A stretch of DNA of 64,000 nucleotides, taken from Saccharibacillus sp. CPCC 101409 (GTDB lineage: Bacteria > Bacillota > Bacilli > Paenibacillales > Paenibacillaceae). Shown here piece by piece: positions 55,841 to 64,000 of the stretch (position 1 is the stretch's first letter; the number at the start of each line of letters is the position of its first letter). The stretch lies in NCBI RefSeq assembly GCF_030518235.1, contig NZ_JAULSA010000006.1, positions 296,667-360,666 of the forward strand, written 5' to 3'. A program made the position numbers and the translations under genes. The notes below the pieces were generated by a model. The model was not told where the DNA came from. It did not search any database and was given only the letters and a program-made list of their open reading frames with translations.

Positions 55841-56042
55841 GGCGTTCTCACTCCTTTTCGGTTTCTTTTTCTTTCAATATTATGGCACAGATTGCGTTAA
55901 CGATCACCTCCGCCGCGGCGTTTATAAGCAAAGGACCGTTTGCATAACCTTTTATGAAAAAGAGGAAATCAGGAAAGAACAGGGAATCGTTATGTAAGAA
56001 CCGAAAGATGGCGAAATAAGAAAGCGTCAAAGGAGATCGAAG

Positions 56043-56416
56043 ATGAACTATTTTGGGGAATTGAATATGTTCAGTCTGCTGGCCGCGCTGCCGATCACGA
56101 TATTTGCGGTAAGAACCGAAGAAAATTCGCTGAAGCGGGAGTGTGCGGGATGTTCTTTTTTGCGCTTTCCATAGCGGGGCTGTTGGTCACTCTATTCAAA
56201 TTGGTTATTTACGGTACGCTGTTTCTGTGTATTTTTATTCCGCTGCAAGTGTTCTGGATTAGATATTGTATCAAATCGCAAGTTCCCAAATCTCATCGAG
56301 TCAGAATTACGCTTTTCATCTGGGGCGCGTTCTTCACTCTGCTGCTGTGTGCGGTGCCGCTCACCCCTACGGCAATTCTTGAACGGGGAGACGAGTACAC
56401 GCAATACTCGCATTGA
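56043..56416 (+). pseudogene. Small membrane protein gene, probably frameshifted
   Basis: The ATG at 56043 has an ideal AAAGGAG seven bases before and opens MNYFGELNMFSLLAALPITIFAVRTEENSLK, but its frame ends at 56174. A second frame (ATG 56150, no good ribosome site) encodes MFFFALSIAGLLVTLFKLVIYGTLFLCIFIPLQVFW and another hydrophobic helix to 56416. The two halves together look like one three-helix membrane protein with a frameshift near 56140-56150. Confidence 0.5.
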
Positions 56417-56427
56417 TTTTCTCCAAT

Positions 56428-56576
56428 CGAAAGAGATCCCGGACATGGCCGCGACGGGTGCCTGCTGTATTCCGTACACGATGCTTTGTATTACGGCGTT
56501 CTTCATGTCCCGCACCGTGGGCGACCTGCCGAAGATCGTACCGGACGGCTGCGTGAACTTCGCTTTTATCGAGTAG
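56428..56576 (+). pseudogene. Displaced fragment of oleate hydratase
   Basis: The plus strand encodes [46 protein letters not shown], matching residues about 452-500 of the ohyA product 2.7 kb upstream ([46 protein letters not shown]). Nucleotide identity is also high and continues a few bases past the TAG. It has no start. Several changes hit conserved positions, so it is a relic. Confidence 0.88.
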
Positions 56577-56642
56577 TTCGATCTCCGCCGCGGCGTTCAG
56601 TATGGAGAAGCTTCCAAAAATGACAAACAAGGAGGAACCCTG

Positions 56643-57224
56643 ATGTGGATGCTCATCCTGATTGCCGTGGCCGGTTTGTTTGTTGTCGGTGTAATCGCGG
56701 CCGCGCTCGGCCGGCGGCTGATCAGCCCGGCGGCAATCATCGTTAATCTGCTGCTGATTGCGCTGATATTCGGATTGGGACATGCTGGGAGCGTAGAGCC
56801 CGGCGATCCGTCCGGCAACGGCAATCCCGCGCTGCTGCTCACGATCCCGCTGCTTATTCTGGGTTTTACGCTGATCTTCCAAATCGCTTGGCTCACCCCT
56901 TTTCGGCGCTTGCGTTCCCGGCTGCTGCTGGTTGTGCTGTTCGGTCTGCTGGCTCATCAGGCCGCGGGCTTCGAGATCCAGGCGATGCGTTATCGGCAGC
57001 TTCGGACCCGGATTGCGGAAGCGCTGCAAGATCGAACGGGAGAGCTGGATGCGCATCAGCTGGAGTCGGTTGCATCCGGCGGCCTGCTGTCCATTCATCT
57101 GAACAGCCACTTTTTTCATACCAATACGTACCTGCTGTTCGTCGGCTGGGCGGCGATCGCGGCGGTGGCTGCGCTGCTGATCCGCAAAGCGGTCGTCGAA
57201 CGGCAGAGCGGGAGGATATCATGA
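56643..57224 (+). CDS. Hypothetical membrane protein (193 aa)
   Basis: Four predicted membrane helices: MLILIAVAGLFVVGVIAAALG, AIIVNLLLIALIFGLGHAG, LLLTIPLLILGFTLIFQIAWL and LLLVVLFGLLAHQAAGF, then a soluble stretch and a last helix TYLLFVGWAAIAAVAALL. AAGGAGG precedes the ATG. It overlaps the next gene's start by four bases, so the two are coupled. No known family recognised. Confidence 0.7.
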   Translation: MWMLILIAVAGLFVVGVIAAALGRRLISPAAIIVNLLLIALIFGLGHAGSVEPGDPSGNGNPALLLTIPLLILGFTLIFQIAWLTPFRRLRSRLLLVVLFGLLAHQAAGFEIQAMRYRQLRTRIAEALQDRTGELDAHQLESVASGGLLSIHLNSHFFHTNTYLLFVGWAAIAAVAALLIRKAVVERQSGRIS

Positions 57225-57784
57225 AACCATTCCAAACGTCGTACCGGCATCTGCACATTCTCGGTGCATCCGGCTCCGGCGCAACTACGCTCGGCCGGGC
57301 GCTGAGCGATAATCTGCCGCATACGGTGCTCGACGGCGACGATTATTTCTGGGCGCGTAAATTCGACGAGGCCCGGCCGCCCGAAGAGCGGGCCAGGCTG
57401 CTGGAAGCCGATCTGGATCGGCACGAACGCTGGATGCTGACCGGAGCGGTATGCGGCTGGGGCGACGACTTTAAGCCGTTATTCGACTTCGTCGTTTTCC
57501 TGCATGTGCCGCCCGAGGAGCGCCTGGCCCGGCTGCGGGCGCGCGAGATCGAGCGTTACGGCGAAGACGTGCTGCCCGGCGGGCGAATGCACCGGGAATC
57601 GCAGGAATTTCTCGAATGGGCGGCGCTGTACGACCATGCGGGCGAAGAAGTGCGCAGCCTCAAGCTGCACGAACGCTGGATGGCGGACCTGACCTGCCCG
57701 ATCCTGCGGATCGAAGGCTCGCACAGCGTCGAAGAGCGGGTGAAGTTGGTGCTGGAAGAACTGGGCGGCCGCAGGATGCGTTGA
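57221..57784 (+). CDS. P-loop kinase-like protein (adenylate kinase-related)
   Basis: 187 residues. LHILGASGSGATTLGRALS is a P-loop in which the usual GK[ST] Lys is Ala (GSGATT), a substitution shared by a group of Firmicute nucleoside-kinase-like proteins. DGDDYFWARKFDEARPPEERARLLEADL and VVFLHVPPEERLARLRAREIERYG supply the acceptor and lid-like regions. Activity is uncertain given the Lys change. GGGAGGATATC precedes the ATG. Confidence 0.75.
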   Translation: MKPFQTSYRHLHILGASGSGATTLGRALSDNLPHTVLDGDDYFWARKFDEARPPEERARLLEADLDRHERWMLTGAVCGWGDDFKPLFDFVVFLHVPPEERLARLRAREIERYGEDVLPGGRMHRESQEFLEWAALYDHAGEEVRSLKLHERWMADLTCPILRIEGSHSVEERVKLVLEELGGRRMR

Positions 57785-57817
57785 TCTACATGCCTGTATA
57801 AAAGGAGTGAATCAAAC

Positions 57818-58291
57818 ATGAACGAGAAGCAGGAACGCACCCTCGTAACCGGAGGCGCGGTAATCCGGGATGGAGCGGGATGCCTTCTATTGCAGCAAAG
57901 ATCGGATTACGGCGCATGGGGACTGCCGGGAGGAGGTATGGAACCGGGGGAAACGATCGAGCAAACGATGCGGCGCGAAGTGCTTGAAGAAACGGGGCTC
58001 GAAGTGACGGACTGCTCGCTGCTCGGCATTTATACGGGACCGCGCATGCGCTACGAATACCCGGACGGCGGACGCGTAGTCTTCGTGATGTTTATTTTCG
58101 AAGCAAAAGTCGATCTGGACGGGAAGTTGGAGGAAGACGGACGCACGCTGCGATTCAGGGACACGGAAAACGAGTCGCTGCGTCTGGAATTTCGCGCTCC
58201 GGCCGATATAACGCTCGAAGAAATCAGCTCGGTGCAGCGCCCGGTATTCGAGGATTTGCGAAGCGGCCGGTCGGACGTGCTGCGTACATAA
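57818..58291 (+). CDS. NUDIX hydrolase
   Basis: 157 residues. The NUDIX box runs from Gly39 to Leu61 with all key positions (G-x5-E-x7-RE-x2-EE-x-G: E45, R53, E54, E57, E58). LLLQQRSDYGAWGLPGGG is the usual lead-in. It probably hydrolyses a nucleoside diphosphate derivative; the substrate is not readable. AAAAGGAG precedes the ATG by 14 bases. Confidence 0.92.
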   Translation: MNEKQERTLVTGGAVIRDGAGCLLLQQRSDYGAWGLPGGGMEPGETIEQTMRREVLEETGLEVTDCSLLGIYTGPRMRYEYPDGGRVVFVMFIFEAKVDLDGKLEEDGRTLRFRDTENESLRLEFRAPADITLEEISSVQRPVFEDLRSGRSDVLRT

Positions 58292-58336
58292 GAGTTTGAA
58301 GAAAGCGAAGAAAATGGAGAAAACGGAGCGTGCGGC

Positions 58337-58576
58337 ATGGGGATTTTGCTGGCTTTTTTGATCATGGGGATATTCGCTTTGATCTTTTTTCTGTTGGGAC
58401 TTGGTTTTTTCGTCGGAATCTTCGTGCTGGGTTTTCTGGCCTGGCGACACTGGCATGTGCGCATTCCGTTTCGAGACCGGCAGGAGAGGCGTATCGGTTA
58501 TGTACTGGGGCTGATCGTGTGGGGACTGCTCGTGCTGACGGCTTTTATTTATACGATGTCCCTGTTCAACAATTGA
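58337..58576 (+). CDS. Small membrane protein (79 aa)
   Basis: Three closely packed hydrophobic helices (ILLAFLIMGIFALIFFLLGLGFFVGIFVLGFLAW and YVLGLIVWGLLVLTAFIYTM) with a basic loop RHWHVRIPFRDRQERR between. The likely ribosome site is GGAGCG before the ATG. After its stop, about 58616-58692 reads PTVFEDLRRGELLEF in one frame, resembling the NUDIX C-terminus VFEDLRSG and perhaps a NUDIX remnant. Function unknown. Confidence 0.6.
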   Translation: MGILLAFLIMGIFALIFFLLGLGFFVGIFVLGFLAWRHWHVRIPFRDRQERRIGYVLGLIVWGLLVLTAFIYTMSLFNN

Positions 58577-58702
58577 CGCTTGATTGACGGGGAACGGAAA
58601 ACCGCGATTAGGACCGACGGTATTCGAGGATTTGCGGCGCGGGGAGCTGCTGGAGTTTATCGGAATTATTACACGAACGATGAATGATGGGGGAACGAGA
58701 AG

Positions 58703-59605
58703 ATGAGCACGGATTATCATTGGAACAGCCGGATCGAGTATTTAAAAGAGTCCAGAGGTTCGATGTGGAATGATGATTATCTGGAATTTCTGGTAGAGCG
58801 GGTGTGGAAGATCGACAGGCCGGTCAGCGTAGTCGATTATGGCTGCGGACTCGGGTTTATGGGTGCGATTCTGCTGCCGATTCTGCCGGAAGGCAGTACG
58901 TATACCGGTATTGACAAAGGCGGCGGCCTGATCGAAGAAGCCCGCTCTTTGTTTGAAGACTCGCCGTGGGAAGCGACGTTTATCCAGGCGGATCTGGAAG
59001 ATTACGAGCCGCGGGCCGACTACGATCTGGCTGTCTGCCAGTGCGTGCTCCAGCATATTCCGCACGCCGGGATCATCCTGGACAAAATGAAGCGCTCCGT
59101 CGTACCCGGCGGCCGGGTAGTGTGTATAGAGCTCAGCCGGGATGTCGGGAATGCGGCGATCTATTTGGACGGGCTGGATTACGCGGGACTGAATGTATTG
59201 GGCGCGGCGCAGAAACTGCGCAGCCGGGACCTGGAACGCAGCGGCAAAGACTTCTGTATCGGCGTTAAAATGCCCGTCTATATGCAGCAAGCGGGACTGG
59301 AGCAGATCGGGGCGCGCATGAACGACCGAGTCACATTTGTGAATCCGCATGGCGAACAGGAGGAATACCGGCGCAATTTGAATTCGTTTCTCGCCGACTA
59401 CTCGACCGTAATGGAGATGACCGAAGATCGCCGCTCCGATGTTGTCCGCCATCTGGTCGAGCGCGGCTTGAGCGAGGAGGAAGCGGTGATCGTGTTTGAA
59501 TGCGAACGGTCCATGGCGGAATATTTGCGCGAGCATCAAGATAAGATCTCTATCGTGGACGCAGGCTGTTTGTTTATCTCGTACGGAATCAGGCCGGCGC
59601 TGTGA
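58703..59605 (+). CDS. Class I SAM-dependent methyltransferase
   Basis: 300 residues. SVVDYGCGLGFMGAILLPILPEGSTYTGIDKGGGLI is motif I; DYDLAVCQCVLQHIPHAGIILDKMKRSVVPGGRVVCIE covers the later motifs. A C-terminal 110-residue extension (YRRNLNSFLADYSTVMEM...) may bind substrate. Its end overlaps the start of another methyltransferase gene, suggesting one operon. Confidence 0.87.
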   Translation: MSTDYHWNSRIEYLKESRGSMWNDDYLEFLVERVWKIDRPVSVVDYGCGLGFMGAILLPILPEGSTYTGIDKGGGLIEEARSLFEDSPWEATFIQADLEDYEPRADYDLAVCQCVLQHIPHAGIILDKMKRSVVPGGRVVCIELSRDVGNAAIYLDGLDYAGLNVLGAAQKLRSRDLERSGKDFCIGVKMPVYMQQAGLEQIGARMNDRVTFVNPHGEQEEYRRNLNSFLADYSTVMEMTEDRRSDVVRHLVERGLSEEEAVIVFECERSMAEYLREHQDKISIVDAGCLFISYGIRPAL

Positions 59606-60234
59606 CGGTGAAACGAAGCGAGACCTACTGGAACGAAGCTTTCGCCGATCCGTCGTTTCGCCCGGAGCACGACGGCTGGCTGGAGCGCTACGAGCCTCTG
59701 CTGGACCGAAACGCCGGACCAATTCTCGATCTGGGCTGCGGGCTCGGGCACAATGCGCGAACGCTGCATGCGGCGGGATATCCGGTGATCGCCTGCGACC
59801 TGTCGGAGACGGCGCTGGAGCGGCTGCGGCGCGAGCAGCCGGAACTTCCGGTGCTGCGTATGGATATGGCGGCGGGACTTCCTTTTGCGGACGGTTCGCT
59901 TCAAGCGGCGGTCGCCGACCTCAGCCTGCATTATTTTGACGAAAAAACGACGTTCGGCATCGTCCGCGGCATCCGGCGCGCGCTGCGCGAAGACGGGCTG
60001 CTGCTGTGCCGGCTGAACGCGGTGGAGGAGCTGAAGCGCGCCCCCGATCCGTCGCCGACCGACGAGCCTTATCTGTACGAAAGCGAAGGGATTTTGCGGC
60101 GCTTTTTCGACCGGGAGCAAATTGAACGCTTCTTCCCGATCGCCGAATGGGAGCCGCTGCATGTGCAGGAGTACGAATCGGATCGTTACGGACGCGTCAA
60201 GCGGCTGTGGGAAGTCGGGCTCAGGATGATTTGA
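59602..60234 (+). CDS. Class I SAM-dependent methyltransferase (TehB-like)
   Basis: 210 residues. PILDLGCGLGHNARTLHAAGYPVIACDLSETALERL is motif I with its acidic end; AAVADLSLHYFDEKTTFGIVRGIRRALREDGLLLCRLN covers motifs II-III. The GTG at 59602 overlaps the previous stop; a second GTG at 59608 is equally possible. The target molecule is unknown. Confidence 0.87.
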   Translation: MTVKRSETYWNEAFADPSFRPEHDGWLERYEPLLDRNAGPILDLGCGLGHNARTLHAAGYPVIACDLSETALERLRREQPELPVLRMDMAAGLPFADGSLQAAVADLSLHYFDEKTTFGIVRGIRRALREDGLLLCRLNAVEELKRAPDPSPTDEPYLYESEGILRRFFDREQIERFFPIAEWEPLHVQEYESDRYGRVKRLWEVGLRMI

Positions 60235-60292
60235 CCGCACGCGGCGGCGGGTAAAGCATCGGAAGAAGGCAAGTAAGGGGAGGCGAGCCGCG

Positions 60293-60694
60293 ATGAGCGT
60301 ACGATCCAAAGGCAAACGCAAGATCGTCCGAAACGGCAGGCTTTTTTACTGGAAAGTTGGTGAAGACCTGGAAGATGAGGGACGCATCAAGCTCCGGCTG
60401 ATCTCGGACGACCGCAGGCTGGTTGTCACGTACGAAGTGGGGCAGTCCGCTTCGGGCCTCGCCAGGCCGATGATGGTCATAGAAGGCAAGGAATTTGCCG
60501 GTTTGGAAGACCGCGAAGACGTCCGGTGCGTCGTGCGAACTCCGGTGTGGGACGATGCGATCATCACGCCCGGTCTGGTGGGAACAATCATCGACTGGTG
60601 CGCCGCGCCGAAAGAATCGGTCGAGATCATCGAAGGCTATAACGCTTTTGAAGCTCTGCGCGGCGATTTTTTCTGGCGGCCGGAGGCGGATTGA
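60293..60694 (+). CDS. Hypothetical protein (133 aa)
   Basis: A basic N-terminus (SVRSKGKRKIVRNGRLFYWKV) and a beta-rich body (RIKLRLISDDRRLVVTYEVGQ), ending TIIDWCAAPKESVEIIEGYNAFEAL. No membrane helix or signal. AAGGGGAGG precedes the ATG. Family not recognised. Confidence 0.7.
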   Translation: MSVRSKGKRKIVRNGRLFYWKVGEDLEDEGRIKLRLISDDRRLVVTYEVGQSASGLARPMMVIEGKEFAGLEDREDVRCVVRTPVWDDAIITPGLVGTIIDWCAAPKESVEIIEGYNAFEALRGDFFWRPEAD

Positions 60695-60736
60695 AAAAAG
60701 CTTGAACATTCCAATCGAAAAGGAGAACGAGAATCA

Positions 60737-61474
60737 ATGGACGATCGATCGGCGTACGGAGGATACGAAACGGACAGGCGCTCTTACGGCATGTCGCGGG
60801 GATACGGGTACTGGGACTTTTTGAAATATCATCTGCTGCTGCTCGCGCTTCCGACGGCGGTCGCCGTGCTGCTGCTGACGCTGACGCAGATGCACAATAT
60901 CATGCAGCTGTTTAACTTGTTCGCGCTGACGATGCAGTTTCTGGCCGGCGCGGGCGACGAGATTTCGCAATATCAATGGATCGACGCGCTGACCGGTCTG
61001 TTCCAGCTGCTGGCGATCGGCGTGCTGGCGGGACTGGTCGTACGCGTGATCGCGTCGGGACTTTTTTTCCTGCCGGGTCTTGCGCTGCGCGGACGGATGA
61101 ATCTCGGCACCGTGATGAAAACGGGGCTGCGCTACTTTTTTATCACCTTTTTCATTATGCTGCTGTTCGGTTTCGCGATCGGGATCGTCAATTCGATTCT
61201 GTCGGCGATTCCGGTCTTGAACGTGATCTTCGTCGTGCTGGCGGTCTATCTTCAATCCATGCTCAGCGTGTACTACGATTACTGGTTCTCGTACAATCAG
61301 GCCGCCGGACGGCCGATCGCGAGCGGACCGGCCGAGCGTTTCCGCGTTCTGTTCGGCAGCGATCGCCACTTTCTGCTGTATGCGCTGCTGCTGGCTTTGT
61401 CGTATACGCTGCTGGTGTCGATCTTCGTCAAACCGTATATTCAGCTCAAGATCGCGCAGCGGATGGGGATGTAA
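60737..61474 (+). CDS. Hypothetical multi-pass membrane protein (245 aa)
   Basis: A Tyr/Gly-rich cytoplasmic start (YGGYETDRRSYGMSRGYGYWDF), then six hydrophobic helices, including LLLLALPTAVAVLLLTL, LFQLLAIGVLAGLVVRVIASGLFFLPGLAL, YFFITFFIMLLFGFAIGIV and FLLYALLLALSYTLLVSIF. AAAAGGAG precedes the ATG by 10 bases. No motif points to a function. Confidence 0.72.
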   Translation: MDDRSAYGGYETDRRSYGMSRGYGYWDFLKYHLLLLALPTAVAVLLLTLTQMHNIMQLFNLFALTMQFLAGAGDEISQYQWIDALTGLFQLLAIGVLAGLVVRVIASGLFFLPGLALRGRMNLGTVMKTGLRYFFITFFIMLLFGFAIGIVNSILSAIPVLNVIFVVLAVYLQSMLSVYYDYWFSYNQAAGRPIASGPAERFRVLFGSDRHFLLYALLLALSYTLLVSIFVKPYIQLKIAQRMGM

Positions 61475-61491
61475 GGAAACTGGATTTCAAA

Positions 61492-61544
61492 AATAAACCG
61501 GAAGCCGCAGTCTCTGCAATCGAGGCGGGCTTCCGGTTTATTTG
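61492..61544. terminator. Bidirectional terminator between convergent genes
   Basis: AAATAAACCGGAAGCC and GGCTTCCGGTTTATTT around a 21-base loop, serving both the membrane protein (plus) and the WYL regulator (minus). Confidence 0.85.
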
Positions 61545-61558
61545 CGTATGAAAAAACG

Positions 61559-62500
61559 TCAAAGCCGCTCGATCCGCCGCAGATAATAATCCCGCAGTTT
61601 TTCTTTCAGGGACGCCGGCTCCAGAATCCGCAAAGCCTCGCCGAAGCCCGCCAGATAATCCAGCATAAACCCGGTTTCCTGCGGTTCGTAGCTGCCGGTC
61701 AGATACAGCGAGCCGCGTTCGCGGACCAGCTCCATCGTCGGATAAAGCGAGCGTTTCAGCCGGGCTTCGTCCGCCTCCGCCGCCCGGCAGCGGAAATAAA
61801 CCGCTTCTGACGAGGGCTGCCGCAGCGTATGCGCGCTGCGCAGGTCGAGACTTTCCCAGCCGGCCGCCGGCTCGGCGTCCGACGGTTCGACCGAGCGGAT
61901 ACGGTCGCAGCGGAACACGCGGTATTCGCGTTTGTCCAGATCGAAAGACCGGCAGTACCAGCTTCCGCGCGCGGCGTAGACGGCGAAAGGCTGAATATGC
62001 CGGCTGGCGGATTTACGCCCGGGCGACGCGTACAGAATGCGCAGCGTCCGGCCGCGGACCGCCGACCGCAGCAGTTCTTCCAGGTACTCGCCCGGCTCCG
62101 CCTGCTCGCCGTGCACGAACGCTACCCGATGCCGGAAGCGCTCGATTTCTTCCCGCTGTTCGGGCGACAGGATATCCAAAAACTTGGCGTCGATCGCCTG
62201 CAGCGAAACGTTGAACGGCTCGCCCGAGAAGCTGCGCAGCGCCTGCATCGCAAAATACAGCGCCAGCAGTTCGCGGTCGTTAAACGAAACGGGCGGCAGC
62301 GACGCCGTTTCGAGCAGACGGTAGCCGCCGCCGCGTCCGTGCTCCGCATACAGCGGCAGCCCGATCTCTTCGAGCGAAGCCACATCGCGCAGCGCGGTGC
62401 TGCGGGAAATGCCGAATTCGTCCATCAGCTCGCGCAGGGTGAAGCGGCGTTTGCGGTAGACAAAACGCTGCATCACGCCCAGGCGCTCGGCTTTGGTCAC
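61559..62500 (-). CDS. WYL-domain transcriptional regulator (YafY-like)
   Basis: 313 residues. N-terminal HTH_11 (RLGVMQRFVYRKRRFTLRELMDEFGISRSTALRDVASLEEIGLPLYAEHGRGGGYRLL) and a WYL sensor domain around AVYAARGSWYCRSFDLDKREYRVFRCDRIRSVE, plus a WCX-like C-terminus. GTG start at 62500 with AAAAGGAGG twelve bases before. Divergent from the VOC gene at 62652, which is its probable target. Confidence 0.9.
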   Translation of the reverse strand: MTKAERLGVMQRFVYRKRRFTLRELMDEFGISRSTALRDVASLEEIGLPLYAEHGRGGGYRLLETASLPPVSFNDRELLALYFAMQALRSFSGEPFNVSLQAIDAKFLDILSPEQREEIERFRHRVAFVHGEQAEPGEYLEELLRSAVRGRTLRILYASPGRKSASRHIQPFAVYAARGSWYCRSFDLDKREYRVFRCDRIRSVEPSDAEPAAGWESLDLRSAHTLRQPSSEAVYFRCRAAEADEARLKRSLYPTMELVRERGSLYLTGSYEPQETGFMLDYLAGFGEALRILEPASLKEKLRDYYLRRIERL

Positions 62501-62651
62501 GGGACAGCCTCCTTTTCGCGTAGATTCGCTCCGCCTCGCAGCTTCGCCGCCAGCCGGACTTTCTGCAAGATTACAGATAAAAGGGTCCAGGTTTTGACAC
62601 CTTTGTTGCCTATACTTCTTAGTGTAACCCAATCGAAGAGGAGGAATCATC

Positions 62652-63125
62652 ATGACCCCGAATTCCAATAAGCAGGCTGCGTCAACGTTCGAAGTCATTC
62701 CGTTTCTGTCGCTGAACGGCCGCGCCGCCGAAGCGATTGCATTCTACGTCCGGACCCTGGATGCCGAGATTCTGCTGAAAGTCAGCTATGCGGACATGGC
62801 GGGAAGAGACGAATCGTTTACCTTTGAAAAAGGACAGGAAGACTACGTCACGCATTCCGTGCTGCAAATCGGCAGCGGCAAGCTGATGCTGGCCGAAGAA
62901 GAGATGGATCGGACGCGGCCGTGGAGCGCGGGCAACGACTTCTCGCTGTGCATCCAGTCGCGGGATCATGCGGAGATCGAACGCTTGTACAACCGCTTGA
63001 CCGCCGACGAGCGGGTAACGGTGCTGTCGCCGCTGGCTCCGAATTCGTTCAGCTCCGGCTACGCCGCCGTGCGCGATCCGTTCGGCGTGGTGTTTCAGTT
63101 TACGGTGACGCGGCATGAGTTCTGA
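62652..63125 (+). CDS. VOC-family protein (PhnB/glyoxalase-like)
   Basis: 157 residues. FEVIPFLSLNGRAAEAIAFYVRTLDAEILLKVSYADM, then THSVLQIGSGKLMLAEEE and YAAVRDPFGVVFQFTV follow the PhnB-like VOC fold with paired beta-alpha-beta-beta-beta modules. The function of this subfamily is unsettled. GAGGAGG before the ATG. A YafY/WYL regulator with a divergent PhnB-like gene is a common pairing in Firmicutes. Confidence 0.87.
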   Translation: MTPNSNKQAASTFEVIPFLSLNGRAAEAIAFYVRTLDAEILLKVSYADMAGRDESFTFEKGQEDYVTHSVLQIGSGKLMLAEEEMDRTRPWSAGNDFSLCIQSRDHAEIERLYNRLTADERVTVLSPLAPNSFSSGYAAVRDPFGVVFQFTVTRHEF

Positions 63126-63239
63126 GGCGCCAATCTCCACTTTAATCTCGACTCGGCTCTTATTTCCGAGCCGGTAGGTTTCGATTTCAATATCGCCTTC
63201 GGCTCCAATCAGGGTTCCGGATTTCGAAATAACGGCACA

Positions 63240-63405
63240 CGTACACTTATTCTCCTCGAATTTGCGTCTTTTGGCGAAATAGCTGCGCTCATACCGTTAA
63301 ATCGCCGATTTTCCGCCTCTATGGAGCTTTTTTCGGCAAATAGTTGTACGTGAGCGCTTATTTTAAAATAACGCGGCCGCTTCTACAAAATAGGTGTACC
63401 TGCGG
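63240..63405. repeat. Short degenerate repeats upstream of the IS66 end
   Basis: GTACACTTATT (63241), AAATAGCTGCGC (63277), AAATAGTTGTACGTGAGCGC followed by TTATTTT (63339) and AAATAGGTGTACCTGCGGTT (63388) share a loose AAATA--TGTAC-TG----TTATT theme with the intergenic region at 42.4-42.6 kb. No gene is visible between 63126 and 63412. Confidence 0.4.
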
Positions 63406-63412
63406 TTACTAC

Positions 63413-64000
63413 TTAGCACCCCACCAGCGAGGTACGGTGGCGTAAGGCGTAGGTCAACGAATCGAGGAGCGGTTTGCCCTGTTTCATCAAGGTCGAAATC
63501 ACCGAGCGCAGCCGAGCAAATTGTTTCGCTCCCTGCTCGGTCCGAAAACAGCCGGATACCTTCTGTTTCACCTTCGTCATGCGAATGTCCCGTTCGGCCT
63601 GGTTGTTGTCAAACGGCACCCGGGCATCGGAAAGAAACCGGAGGATCGCCGGTTTTTGCGCGTTCATTCGGTTGCCGAGATTGCTCGCTTTGCTGCCCAT
63701 TTTTCGTCCGCGGGGTCCGGTTTTTTCCCGAAGCTCGTCTTGCGCCCATTCCGCTTCGCCGCTTTTTAGAATCGCGTCGTAGCGGGCTTCCCACTTGCCA
63801 AGTCCGGCCTCGGTCAGCGGCTGCTGCGCGCTGCGGCTCGCTTTGGCCGTTTTCCAGGCTTCCTGCAGAAAGGCATGCATCTGGCTTGCCCAGGCATGCC
63901 CGTCATGCTCGGCAATGCCCTGACATTCGCGAAGCAAGTGCGCGCCGCACAGCGCGTGTTCGAAGCGGTAATGCGTCTTGAAATACGACGCATAGCTGTC
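63413..64000 (-). mobile_element. IS66-family transposase, C-terminal part (runs off the window)
   Basis: About 195 codons from the right edge to the TAA at 63413. YRFEHALCGAHLLRECQGIAEHDGHAWASQM is the IS66 region around the second DDE Asp area; FDNNQAERDIRMTKVKQKVSGCFRTEQGAKQFARLRSVISTLMKQG contains the final catalytic Glu and the conserved IS66 tail. The frame stays open to base 64000. The IS terminal repeat beyond the stop was not identified. Confidence 0.92.

Noticed and set aside
58616..58692. PTVFEDLRRGELLEF fragment resembling the NUDIX C-terminus.
   Set aside because: Too short to support as a separate pseudogene; noted in the entry for 58337-58576.
62590..62620. TTGACA...TATACT as a promoter for the VOC gene.
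   Set aside because: The gap is only 11 bases, too short for sigma-A spacing; no better pair was clear.

Overview
The window looks like chromosome of a fairly GC-rich member of the Bacillales, most likely Paenibacillaceae (Paenibacillus or Saccharibacillus type). The grounds are strong AGGAGG-type ribosome sites with frequent TTG and GTG starts, a bacillithiol-system YtxJ protein, an S-layer-homology protein, a Firmicute-type receptor/peptide quorum pair and an oleate hydratase. The genus is an inference.

Layout. 0-4.5 kb: the tail of a possible polymorphic toxin with an Imm52-like immunity gene, a glutamine amidotransferase, an MFS transporter, a palindromic repeat and a formate/nitrite transporter. 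4.5-25.5 kb is a defence island. It holds four CRISPR arrays (63 repeats and 59 spacers, counting one degenerate terminal repeat in each) that share one type I-C-like repeat and one leader, all read from the minus strand. Between arrays 1 and 2 sit an MFS exporter and a fused ABC ATPase/permease preceded by 11-bp phased operator boxes. Between arrays 2 and 3 is an AbiE-type toxin-antitoxin pair. Between arrays 3 and 4 is a complete type III-B effector operon: a PD-(D/E)xK nuclease-like gene, cmr1, an HD-less cmr2/cas10 with an intact GGDD motif, cmr3, cmr4, cmr5, cmr6, and an XRE regulator. It is followed by an RRNPP-type (AloR/AimR-like) receptor whose stop codon overlaps the start of a 56-residue secreted peptide. 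No cas1, cas2, cas6 or type I-C genes are in the window, so adaptation and crRNA processing must be supplied from elsewhere.

25.5-35 kb: an LRR protein with a decayed tandem copy, an arsenite-permease-like transporter, an orphan colicin-type immunity gene, ytxJ with an alkyltransferase-like gene, an SLH protein, a TetR-controlled ABC-2 permease, a hydrolase and a membrane-anchored Mrr-like nuclease. 35-44 kb: a four-gene Gld-type ABC operon, an ArsR/SDR pair, a second SDR, a frameshifted AraC gene and several intergenic repeats. 44-52 kb: a TauE/SafE transporter, a DrrAB-like ABC exporter, an HTH-pentapeptide protein, regulators and small genes, including a methyltransferase whose 5' end is split by a MITE-like palindrome. 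52-64 kb: oleate hydratase and a displaced fragment of it, an AT-rich nuclease-like gene, methyltransferases, a NUDIX hydrolase, a WYL regulator divergent from a VOC protein, and the end of an IS66 transposase running off the window.

The most notable system is the 13.7-23.9 kb block, where a type III-B complex with cyclase but no HD nuclease is packaged with a nuclease-like gene, an XRE regulator and a peptide quorum-sensing pair among four arrays. Two families of palindromic intergenic elements, one with co-varying terminal repeats, are the best non-coding candidates.
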